Position numbers and translations under genes: made by a program. A stretch of DNA of 64,000 nucleotides from Zygnema cylindricum. Lineage: Eukaryota; Streptophyta; Zygnematophyceae; Zygnematales; Zygnemataceae. Location of the stretch: the NCBI GenBank assembly GCA_037447655.1, contig JBBHKE010000876.1:119015-183014 (forward strand), read 5' to 3'. Position 1 is the stretch's first letter; the number at the start of each line of letters is the position of its first letter. The notes beneath the pieces were generated by a model. The model was not told where the DNA came from. It saw only the letters and a list, made by a program, of their open reading frames with translations, and did no database searches. Below are positions 40,162-50,249 of this stretch, in pieces.

Positions 40162-41233
40162 TGTAAAAATTGATGGTTTCTTTTTAGTATTTACTAGGTC
40201 TAAAATATAATGCAGAAAAGAAGCCAAGACAATGTGCCTCTAACTCCTCTCTTCAACTCCCACACTTGTTGCAATCACTCAAAGTTGGAGAAGAAGCTAG
40301 AGCCATGGTTGCGTATGTTATCAAGTGATTTACGGGTAGAAGATTAGTTGATATACGGGTAGTAGATTAGTTGATTTACAAAAAGAATACCTGTCGGAAC
40401 CAGGATTTGATCTCGATACCAACCTTCCCTCAAAGCTGCTAGAAGCCGCTAGCTTTAACCGTTTAGTCTAAGACTAGTGTTAGGTCATATGAGGTTTGAT
40501 AAAGCTATAAAAGTTTCCACGTCCACTAATTCATTTAAAGGTAACTATTTACTAGATACATAGATTTGGTTATATTAAATACGGATTAAGGTAAGGAGAA
40601 GAAACAAGTACCCCGCATTTGTTTCGATAGTGAAACGAATACCGCGCAGGTATTTATGACGCCTAAGATTGAAATCTGCATTTAATCAAACAGTCGGAAT
40701 GAATGCCCAGATCGCAGAAGTGGATTTCGGCGGTTCGTGGTCATCGCCATATCGGATGACACGTGGCACGATGACATTGGATTTTGGCATCTCCAAGGAT
40801 TACGGAAACAAATCCGGATATGACATGTGTCGACTTTTTGGCCATGTCGTACAATGTCCGTACAAAAAGTACACGGGCACCTGTACTTTTTTGTACGACA
40901 CAGTAATATAATTGGTGTCGTACATCAGTAGATAGATTTTTAGAGAGAGATAGGACTAAGAAAAATTTGGTAGATATGACCCTCTCTCCCAAAGAGCTTC
41001 TGTACAAAAGGTCAACTTTGACCCTCCATAACATACTGATCAGGAGAGCAAATTCAAAGATTCTTTTTGTTATCGACTCAGGGGAGTCTTTTTTTTACAG
41101 GGGTGAGGGTGATCATAGTTTTTGTCTACCACGGTGGTAGTTATTCTTGGTGAAACACAAAGGGATCAAGGTTATCCTAGAGGCTTCTTGCAAGCTGCCT
41201 TTTCTGAAGACGTATGGAGGTCTCAAAGTTGCA
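40162..41233 (+). repeat. 5' LTR of element H (1072 bp)
   Basis: Starts TGTAAAAATTGATGG and ends AGTTGCA. The tRNA-like block is near 40370-40480 on the minus strand (TAGACTAAACGG, GGGATCAAATCC-like B box, TTTTT). Hairpin 4 of the array reads CTACCA-CGG-TGGTAG near 41124, a paired change relative to E. Hairpin 1 is eroded. Confidence 0.93.
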
Positions 41234-44200
41234 AGTTATGGGCCCACACTCTAGGGTACCCAATGGAACTGGCTTCATATACCAGGAAATAATGATGACA
41301 AGAGCTCTATACGAGAAAAGTTTTTGGGGGATAGTGAGTGGACGAGTGGGGGGTCCATCAAGTCTTGGCATCCCTCTAAGGTTTCGAGGAGGCAGATTCA
41401 CCAGGAAAGCAGATTCATCTCCGACAGAGGAGACAAAGAAAGAGGAGGTGGTGGACAAAAGAAAGGAGAAGGAGACGACCACACCAATAGCAACTAGTTC
41501 GGCATTCATGTCACCTATTCTGAGGAACGAGGAGAATGATAGTGATGCCGAAGACTTCAGCAATATGGAGGCAAAGCACTTTATTCTCCGCCATCTTACT
41601 CTAGGGCTTGCATCTCCTCATTTGCAGGTAGAGAGGGCATCCGATATGTGGGTGGCTCTCATAGAGATGTATCAAAGTGGTACGATTCAGCAACAACAGT
41701 TGGCTGATCAGAAAATTAAGGAGTATATATACAAAGGGGGGAAGATGATGGATTTTTGCAATGAGCTTGCTACACTTTTCATGGAACTAGAGAGTGTGCT
41801 GAAAAAGTATTTACTGAAAAAGGAAAAGGTTAATTGTTTACTAATGAAGTTACCCGATGAGTTCGAGAACATAGTCAACCGTGTGCAAGGCTTAGCGGAC
41901 TCAAGGTGGATATGGAACTCAGTGGTACGGATGTTTCTCGTTCAGGAGAATACAATTGGGATCCGAAGGGGAGGAAAGAGTGGGCAAGCCTAGGCAGGTC
42001 GGACCGATTGGAGGAACAAGGATTCGCGGAAACCGGTCGGAAATTACGGAGGGGGGGGGGGGCAGAAAAAATTAGACCGACGAGTTCAGACAATGGGCTC
42101 CCAAGGGTATATGTCATTTTTGTAAAAAACCACGGCACTATATGGTGGAGTGCACAAAGTTGACCGAGCTTCGTTTAAAGGAGGGGCAGATCAGTGGAAC
42201 CCCGAGAGAAAAGAAAAAGGCCCTTATGACATAGGTACATGAGGTGGAATCCAAAGACGAGGATGTTGAGCTCCTATTGGTAAAGAGTTGGAGGCTACAT
42301 ACGAGGTCGAAATTCCACGAAAGCAGAAATGTGCTTTCGGTGGATTGAAAGGTGAAGCAAACTGGATTGTAGATTCAAGTGCCTCCATGCACATGTGTAA
42401 GGATAAACACCTGTTCACTAAGATAAGAAAGATTCCCACAGTAGAGATAGACTACGGGGATGGGAGGATAGTCAAACTACTCTTGTAGGATCGGTAGATC
42501 TAAAAGTGTTATTAGAAGGAAAGACATCCATAGTTACATTCTCTAAAGTATTGTTTATTCCGGAGCTGAACAAAAACCTCATCTCTACGTCGGTATTAGA
42601 TGATAAGGGTTTTGATACTTGCACTAGGAAAGGAGTCTTTACTGCTAGTTTTGAGGAGGAAGTTTATTTTACTGTTGAAAAAGGTAGCCAAGGGATGTTC
42701 AGGCTGATTTTAAGTAATGAAACAAAGAAACTTTATGATGTTGGTGTTCATGAAATAATGTTGTGGCATAAGAGGCTTGGGCATGTGAATCTAGATAAGT
42801 TAAGAGAGATGAAAAAGATGGGATTGGTGGAAGGGATTCAGTTTGGTGAAAGTGAGAATCTAAGTAATTGTAGTGGATGTGCTCAGAGTAAAGCACACAA
42901 GTTACCCTTCCCAAAAACTACCACTTATAAGAGAGAAAAGATTCTAGATTTAGTACACAAAAATATTTGGGGGCCGGCCAGAGTGCCATCACCCGGGGGG
43001 AAGAGATTTATGATGACTATCACAGATGATTGGTCTCGGTATTCCAGGGTGTATTTTTTGAAAAACAAGTCAGAGCTCAGGAATGTTTTAGACAATATAT
43101 AGCATGGAGCGAAAAACTCCATGAAACTCCAATCAAGAGAGTAAGGAGTGACAATGGTGGAGAGTATACTTCTAACCAGCTTGAGGATTTTATGAGGGAA
43201 GATGGAGTCCAACACCAAAAGAAACATAGAACAGAATGGGGTAGCTGAAAGATTAAATAGAACACTAAGTGATAGTGCTAGAAGTATGATGTCAGATAAG
43301 AAGATAGGAAAAAGGTTTTGGGTAGAAGCAATGAACTGTGCTAATTATCTCAAAAATAGAGTTCTTACTCCAGCTATAAAAGGTCAAACACCTTATGAGA
43401 GATGGACCGGACGGAAACCAGACTTATCTCATTTAAAGGTTTTCGGCAGTCAACAGATCGATCTAATTAGAAGCTAGATCCTAAAGGAAAACCGGGGTAC
43501 CTATTAGGATATGATGAGGATGTTAAAGGATATAGAGTTTATGATCTAATAAGGGAAGATATAATCTTAGTAAAACGTCTAATAGCTATGGATGAAGAAA
43601 AGTGTGTGGATCCCTTCAAGTATACAAAGTCAGTACAAATCATATTTGAATCAAAAAAATCCGATGACTTTGACCTTCTTAACTATCCGGGTTTTAGAGA
43701 AGATGACATTCTTATAGGTACAAATCAGACTGAAAAGAACTCGGCTACGGAAACTCCAGTGACAACTCTACCCGTAGCGGAAAACATGGTGGAATTTGAT
43801 TCGAAATCAAAGGACATGGGAGAAGCCGAGATTGTTTGGAAGAACCCACGAGAACCATCTATTCCAACCAGATATTTTGAGGGAGGAAAGAGATGTAGCA
43901 AAACGTTGCAAGAAAAATAGGTTAATAACAAGGTAACAAAACTATCTCATCAAGATGAACCTCAGACTTCTAGAGAGGCGATGACTTGTCCAGAAAGGAA
44001 CCGGTGGAAGACAACCATCAATGAGGAGATAGCCTCAATTATGGCAGCCGATACTTGGGAGCTAGTGGATTGTCCACCTAACCGAAAACCAATCGGTTAT
44101 AAGTGGGTGTTCAAATTATAATTGAACCCAGATAACACCATTGAGCGTTACAAAGCTCGGTTAGTGGCAAAAGGATTTACAAAGAAAGAAGGAATTGACT

Positions 44201-45558
44201 ACGAGGAAAACTTTGCCCCGGTGGTCAGATTTCCCTCCGTCAGCATACTTCTCAGTCTGGCAGCAACCGAAGACATGGAGGTGCACCAGATGGATATCAA
44301 GATAGCCTTTTTACATGGAGAATTGGAAGAGGAGATCTTCATTCGACAATCCGAAGGATTTGTGGAGGAAGGAGAGGAGAGTAAGGTATGCCGGCTAATT
44401 AAATCTCTTGATGGTTTTAAACATGCGCCTCGACAGTGGAATAAGAAGCTTGATGAGTTTCTTACCGGTCTGGGATATATTCGGATCAGCTCAAATCACT
44501 CAATCTATGTTTTTGAAGATGAGGGAGGTGTTATTTTTATTGCAATTTATGTTGATGATTTGCTTGTTTTAAATAAATCAATGGAAAAATTTAATAAACT
44601 TAAAACCGATCTTAAGGGGAGATTTGAGATGAAAGATATGGGCGAGGCAAGATATATTTTGGGAGTTCAAGACGAAATATACCGAGAAAGAAAGATTATA
44701 AGATTGACTCAAAAGGAAGCAATAGGGAACATGTTGGAAAAATTTTAGATGGATAAGGCTAATAGTTCTACAACTCCAATGGAGTTAAAGAAAGGAAGTG
44801 AGGGGAGTTAGGAAGAAGGAGTAATAGTCTTAGACAAGGAATTAAGTCCTAAAAAACAGAAGTTCATGCAGACTATTCCTAACATGAAGGTAGTGGGAAG
44901 CCTAATCTATTTTATGAATTGTACCCGGTCAGATTTAGTTGCAGCTGTAGGAGTGCTGAGTAAAAGTCTAAATGCTCCCACTAACAGGGATTAGGAGGCG
45001 GCTAAGAGAGTCCTTAGATAGTTGATAAGAACTAGGGATCTATGGTTGCATTAGGGTGGGGAGAATACTGACATCACTACTTGTGATGGCAATACTGGTG
45101 ATGCTCCGATGAGGAGATGTATTTCTGGATATGTATTATATGTGGGTGATGGGGCTTGTTGTTACAGTAGTTAACATCAAAAGGTTATTGCTCAGTCCAC
45201 CATGGAGGCTGAGTATATGGCCTCTTGCTCTGCTGTAAAAGAATTAATGTGGGTCAAGTCTTTGCTTTGTGAGTATGGTTACCTTAAGAGTGGTGTGCAT
45301 AATTTTTTTTGTTATAATCAGGGAGCAATCATTATTTTTGACAATCCTAAACATCATTTTAAAGCCAAACACATAAACATTAGACTCAGCTTTGTTAGAG
45401 AGAAAGTAGAAAACAAAATAATCAGTTTAGAGTACCGACCAGATAGCGATATGGTAGCATATATGATGACCAAACCTGTGCCTTCACCTAAGCTATGTTT
45501 CTGCAGGGAGAAGTGTGGTCTGAAATTAAAGAGTAACAAGAAAATAAAGGGAGTGTAG
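41214..45558 (+). pseudogene. Gag-Pol polyprotein of element H (broken)
   Basis: Start ATG 41214 in the LTR (MEVSKLQVMGPHSRV). Gag is open to 41993. The zinc knuckle near 42110-42155 is altered (CHFCKKPRHYMVEC in a shifted frame; H kept, G lost). The protease active site is DSSASMHM near 42371 (Gly lost). The first integrase Asp is replaced by Asn in HKNIWGP (near 42958), and VRSDNGGEY is near 43140. A deletion near 43220 and GVAERLNRTL lead on to RT from 44100 (YVDDLLVLNK near 44550) and RNase H (near 45075, damaged; STMEAEYMAS at 45197; FCYNQGA with catalytic Asp changed). The usual stop is lost, so translation would run into the LTR to 45558. Confidence 0.92.
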
Positions 45559-46621
45559 AAATTTATGGTTCTTTTTAGTATTTTCTAGGTCTAAAATATA
45601 ATGCAGAAAAGAAGCCGGGGCAATATGCCTCTAACTCCTCTCTTCAACTCCCACACTTGTTGCAGTCATTGAAAGTTGGAGAGGAAGCTAGAGCCATGGC
45701 TGCCTATGCTATCAAGTGATTTACGGGTAGAAGATTAGTTGATATACGGGTAATAGATTAGTTGATTTACAAAAAATACCTGTCGAAACCAGGATTTCAT
45801 CCTGGTACCTAATTTCTGTCAAAGCTGCGAGTAACCGGTAGCTTTAGCCGTTTAGTCTAAGACTAGTGTTAGGTCATATGAGGTTTAATAAAGCTATAAA
45901 TGTTTCCACGTCGACTAATTCATTTAACGGTAACTATTTACTAGATACATAGATTCGGTTATATAAAATACGGATTAAGGTACGGAGAACAAACAGATAC
46001 CGCACATTTGTTTCGATAGCGAAACGAATACCGCGCTGATATTTATGACGGCTAAGATTGAAATCTCCATTTAATTGGACTCCCGGAATAAATGTGAAGA
46101 TCGTTGAAGAGGATTTCGGCGGTTTGTGGTCATCGCCACATTGGGTGACACGTGGCACCATGACATTGGATTTTGGCATCTCCAAGTATTACGGAAACAA
46201 ATCCGGATATGACATGTGTTGACTGTTTGGCCATGTCGTACAATATCGTACAGAAAGTACACGAGCACCTATACTTTTCTGTACAACAGAGTAATATGAT
46301 TGATGCCGCACATCAATAGATAGATTTTTAGAGAGATATAGGACTTCGAAAAATTTGGTAGATAGGACCCTCTCTCCCATAAGGCTTTTGTACAAAAGGT
46401 CAACTTTGACCCTCCATAACTTACTGCTTAGGGGAACAAATTTAGAGATTCTTTTTGCTATCGACTCAGGGGAGTCTTGCCTTTACAAGGGTGAAGGTGA
46501 TAAGAGTTTTTGTCTGCCAAGGTGGAAGTTAATTTTGCTGAAACACAAAAGGGTCAAGGTTATCCTAGTGGCTTCTTCCAAGCTGCCCTTTCTAAGGACC
46601 TATGGAGGTCTCAGAGTTCCA
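45554..46621 (+). repeat. 3' LTR of element H (1068 bp)
   Basis: Starts TGTAGAAATTTATGG and ends GAGTTCCA. The tRNA-like block is at 45771-45859 with a perfect T-arm stem. Hairpin 2 is perfect; the others carry a few changes. Confidence 0.93.
45771..45859 (-). promoter_or_regulatory. Antisense tRNA-like block in H 3' LTR
   Basis: Minus strand: TAGACTAAACGG (45848-45859), CCAGG-ATGAAAT-CCTGG hairpin (45789-45805, perfect 5-bp stem, loop one base off B-box consensus) and TTTTTT (45771-45776). The stem is perfect here but eroded in the 5' copy (near 40390). Confidence 0.5.
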
Positions 46622-46740
46622 CCGCTGACTTCGGAGGCTCGCTCTCAACCTGCACATCCGTGGTTCTATGGGGACTACGAATTTGGCTGCTAATTTGTCT
46701 TATCCTCTTAGTCACGCGGGACAATGAGGGGGGGGGGAAT
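46622..46740 (+). pseudogene. Gypsy G: polyprotein end and polypurine tract
   Basis: After H the G frame continues with PPLTSEARSQPAHPWFYGD and YEFGC then TAA (46690-46692). This would be the last zinc-ligand region of the PHD-like domain, with ligands partly lost. Downstream lies a long purine tract (GACAATGAGGG followed by a G run, to about 46738) in the place of a polypurine tract before the 3' LTR. Confidence 0.6.
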
Positions 46741-46830
46741 TGGGGGGGTACAGGGTATTTTTGTTTTTCACTTGCTCCCTCATTATTACCTATGCATATC
46801 CATGGGAGGGAAGGGAGAGAGAAGGGCATG
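46741..46830 (+). repeat. Start of gypsy G 3' LTR (left of J)
   Basis: TGGGGGGGTACAGGG then TTTTTCACTTGCTCCCTC and GGGAAGGG(A/C)GAGAGAAGGGCATG. It matches 60909-61005 closely. It is cut by J at GCATG. Confidence 0.65.
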
Positions 46831-47830
46831 TGCAATTCTGTGTCCTCCATTGGACTACAGAATACAGGAAGCCTCTAGATAGTATTTAACTAACCCACTT
46901 TAAGCCAAGACCATTGCTGCCCAAGAAGGCAAACTGACAATTTGACTGCACCCCTGTGCAGCCTGGACTCCCGTGAGTCCGTAGCAAAAAGAATCACTGA
47001 AAACGGCCAACCAGCCGATAAGTTATGAGCCGGCAAAAAATGCCAATTTATACAAAGCTCTCTTAGAGAGAGAGGTGTCAAAATTTCCTAAGTCCTAAAT
47101 CTCCCTCACAACCCCTATCTACTAAAGTACGAACCAATCATATTACTGTAAAGTACAGAAAGGTACTACGGCCGATGTCCTTTCTGTAAGGCCGGTGTAC
47201 GACAAGGCTACTGAGTGGACGCGAGTCATTTTTCCACTCGTTCGTATATTCTCCGGAATTCTCGCGACCGAATGTCATCCTTCCACGCGGCGCCACGTCA
47301 TGCCACGTCCATAAAATCCAAAGTGACCATTCCGCGATCTCGGCGATGACGTGCGCCGTCGGATTAAATCCGACATTAAATGTCGACCGTTTAAAACAAA
47401 TGTCCGTTTCATTTGTTTCGTGCGAAATGACGCTCGCACTAAACCTTAACAAGTTCTATGTTCGTTTCGTCCATATTACAGTTAAATCATTTTAGTATAA
47501 TACAATAGTTTAAATATGAATGAAACCCTATATCATCTAACGGACTTCTAAGACAGACTGGTTTAGAGCTAACGGCTACGCCGCGCTCTACCGGTCGGGG
47601 GTTCGAGTCTTGCCGGACTCAACCATTTGTTGAGAGTGACTTAAGTCACTCTTTAGTCCTTCCTATGGAGCTTAGGCAGCCATGGCTCCATCGCTCTCTC
47701 TCTCCTTCAGTGACTACAACAAGTATGGGGGAAAAAGAGAAGAGATGGAGGCAGGCTGTCATCATTTTCTATATATGTTTCCGCTAATGTAATTTAGACC
47801 TAGAAAATACAAAAACTACATATTTCAGCA
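46831..47830 (-). repeat. 3' LTR of element J (1000 bp)
   Basis: Minus strand begins TGCTGAAATATGTAG at 47830 and ends GAATTGCA at 46831. Palindrome GAGTGACTTAAGTCACTC is at 47634-47651; the tRNA-like block reads on the plus strand near 47565-47625 (GGTTCGAGTCT, one base off B box). TATAAAT (minus) is near 47048. Confidence 0.95.
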
Positions 47831-47843
47831 CTCCCCTTATTTT

Positions 47844-49197
47844 CTAGTCTATTTTTAATTTTTCTTTTAATCCACATTTTTCCCTACAGTATTTTAACTT
47901 TGGTGAGGGCAGAGGTTTGGTCATCATGTCCGCTACCATTTCCTCATCAGATCTATATACAAGATTCACTATTTTATTCTCAACTTTTTCTGTTACAAAA
48001 CTTGATGTTATGTCCATATGTTTAGCCTTAAAATGATGTTTTGGATTGGCTGCAATTGCTATGGCCGCTTGATTATCACAAAACACTTCATGCACTCCCT
48101 CCTTCATATACCCCAGTTCTTGCAGCAAGGACTTGACCCACATCAACTCTTTCACAGCAAAACAAGAGGCCATGTATTCAGCCTCCATAGTGGATTGAAA
48201 CAACCACCTTTTGTTGCTTACTGCTCCAACAGCATGCACCTTCCCCAACATACAACACATACCCAGAAGTGCATCGTCTCATAGGTGCGTCCCTATAACT
48301 AGCATCACTCCTTGTAGTGATGTCAGTGTGCTCCCTTCCCAAATGCAACCATAACTCTCTGGTTCCTACCAGATATCTCATGACTCTCTTGGCTGCCTCC
48401 CAATCCCTCTTTCTAGGATCATTAAGACTCTTACTGAGTACCCCAACTGCTGTCGCTATGTCCGGCCTGGTACAATTCATAAAATAGATTAAACTTCCTA
48501 CGACCTGTCTATAAGGGATAGTCTTCATAAACTCTCTCTCTTCTGTACTCATTTGATCATGTAAGATCATCACTTCTCCTTCTACACTCCCATCACTTAC
48601 TTTTTTCAAGTCCATGGGAGTGGTACAACTGTTAGCATTTTCCATCTAGAATTTCTCAAGCATATTACCTATTGCTTCTTCCTGAGTAAGTCTGATAATC
48701 TTCTTCCCCCTATCTCTCTCCATTTGAATCCCCAAAATATATTTTGCCTCCCCTAAATCCTTCATATCAAATCAGCTTCTAAGATCTGTTTTTAACTTAT
48801 TGATATTTTCCAAGGATTTACTCAACACAAGCAGATCATCCACATAAATTGCAATAAAAAATGACACCATTCTCATCTTCAAACATATAGATAGAATGGT
48901 CAGAGCTGATACGGATATATCCCAGACTGGTAAGAAACTCATCTAGTTTCTTATTCCACTGTCGGGGAGCCTGCTTCAATCCATATTAGGACTTTATAAG
49001 CCAGCAGAATTTGCTCTGTTCTCCTTCTTCCATGAACCCCTCGGGTTGTCTCATGAAAATTTCTTCCTCTAACTCACCATTAAAAAACGCAGTCTTGATG
49101 TCCATCTGGTGGATTTCCATGTCTTCCGCTGATGCGAGGCAGAGGAGAATCCTTACTGATGGGAACCGAACAACTGGAGCAAAGGTCTCCTCATAGT
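47844..49197 (-). pseudogene. RT and RNase H of element J
   Basis: Minus-strand continuation of J after A. It covers RT from the fingers region (APVVRFPSVRILLC near 49130-49190) to YVDD near 48840, where a one-base shift damages the motif surroundings, and RNase H: TRSDASYRD near 48290-48320 (Trp replaced), STMEAEYMAS near 48175, FCDNQAA near 48065. The frame ends with KLKID and TAG at 47844-47846. Stops and frameshifts occur near 48180, 48650 and 48985. The polypurine tract (complement of CTCCCCTTATTTTC) is at 47831-47844. Confidence 0.92.
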
Positions 49198-49202
49198 CAA
49201 TC

Positions 49203-50249
49203 TGTAGAAATTAATGGTTTTAAGTATTTTCTAGGTCTGAATAGAAAGAAAGAAGCCGAGGCAGTCTACCTCTAACTTCTCTCTCCAACTCTCAAACTTG
49301 TCGCAGTCACTGAGAAATTGGAGAGGAAGCTAGAGCCATGGCTACCTAGGCTATCCTGAGGTTTACGCGAAATTTATATTAGTTCGGGTTTATTTATTTA
49401 AAAGGTATGTGCCGGCGGCAAGAATTGATCCTTCTACCTACCGGCCAGCAGACAGGATTAGCCGGTAGCCTTAGCCGTTAAGTCTAGGAGTCATAATACG
49501 TAGTATATAGTTTGATAGTTATTTAAATAGGTACACGTACGATTATTCATTTAACTATAATAGATTACGGGATACATAGATCCGGTAATATATAAAGAAC
49601 GGATTACGGTACGGACTATAAATCAATACTGCGCATTTGTTTCGTAAATGAAACAAATACCGCACATGTATTTATTACGGCTACGATTAAATTAGATTCT
49701 CATCGGACGGCCGCAATTAGTGCCGAGATCGCGGAGGAAGTTTTCGGCGGTTTGTGGCCATCGCCACATCGGATGACGCGTGGCGAAATTTCGTTGGATC
49801 GTGGAATCCCCGGAGATTATGGCATCGAATCCGGATATGACATGTGTCGACATTTAGGCCTTGTCGTACAATGTCCGTACCTAAAGTACACCGGCAGCTG
49901 TACTTTTGCGTACGGAACTCAATTCTGATTGGTTCCGTACATCAGTAGATAAAGTCTGTGAGAGAGATAGGACTTAGAAAAATTAGGAGATAGGACCCTC
50001 TCTCCCAGAGAGCTTCTGAACAAAACGTCAACTTTGACCCTCCATAACTTACTGCTCAGGGGAGCAAATCCAGAGATTCTTTTTGCTATCGACTCAGGGG
50101 AGTCTTGTCTTCACAGGGGTGGAGTTGGTCAGAGTTTTTGTCTCTCAGGGTGGCAGATATTTTTGCCGAAACACAAAGGGGTCAGGGTTATCCTAGAGGC
50201 TTCTTGGAAGCTGTCCACTCTGAGGACTTATGGAGGTCTCAGAGTTTCA
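49203..50249 (+). repeat. 5' LTR of element A (1047 bp)
   Basis: Starts TGTAGAAATTAATGG, ends AGAGTTTCA. Conserved stem CTCTCCAA/TTGGAGAG (49281-49288, 49318-49325) around ACTTGTCGCAGTCACTGA (49296-49313); palindrome AGCCATGGCT (49334-49343). Hairpins: 50053-50066, 50091-50104, 50109-50124; hairpin 4 damaged (TCTCTCAGGGTGGCAG). Confidence 0.96.

Larger units (their letters stand above)
40162..46621 (+). mobile_element. Ty1/copia element H
   Basis: A full-length copia inserted inside the PHD-like tail of gypsy G; TSD CCGCT (40157-40161, 46622-46626). LTRs of 1072 and 1068 bp begin TGTA(A/G)AAATT. The PBS is at 41234-41248 (AGTTATGGGCCCACA, two changes). The polypurine tract AAAATAAAGGGAG is at 45541-45553. 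gag-pol is heavily mutated. Removing H restores a gypsy frame through PPLTSEARSQP to a stop at 46692. Confidence 0.95.

Noticed and set aside
49334-49343. ATG inside AGCCATGGCT as the gag start codon
   Set aside because: It is in U3, far upstream of the TATA-like site, and opens no Gag frame; the gag ATG is near the LTR end.
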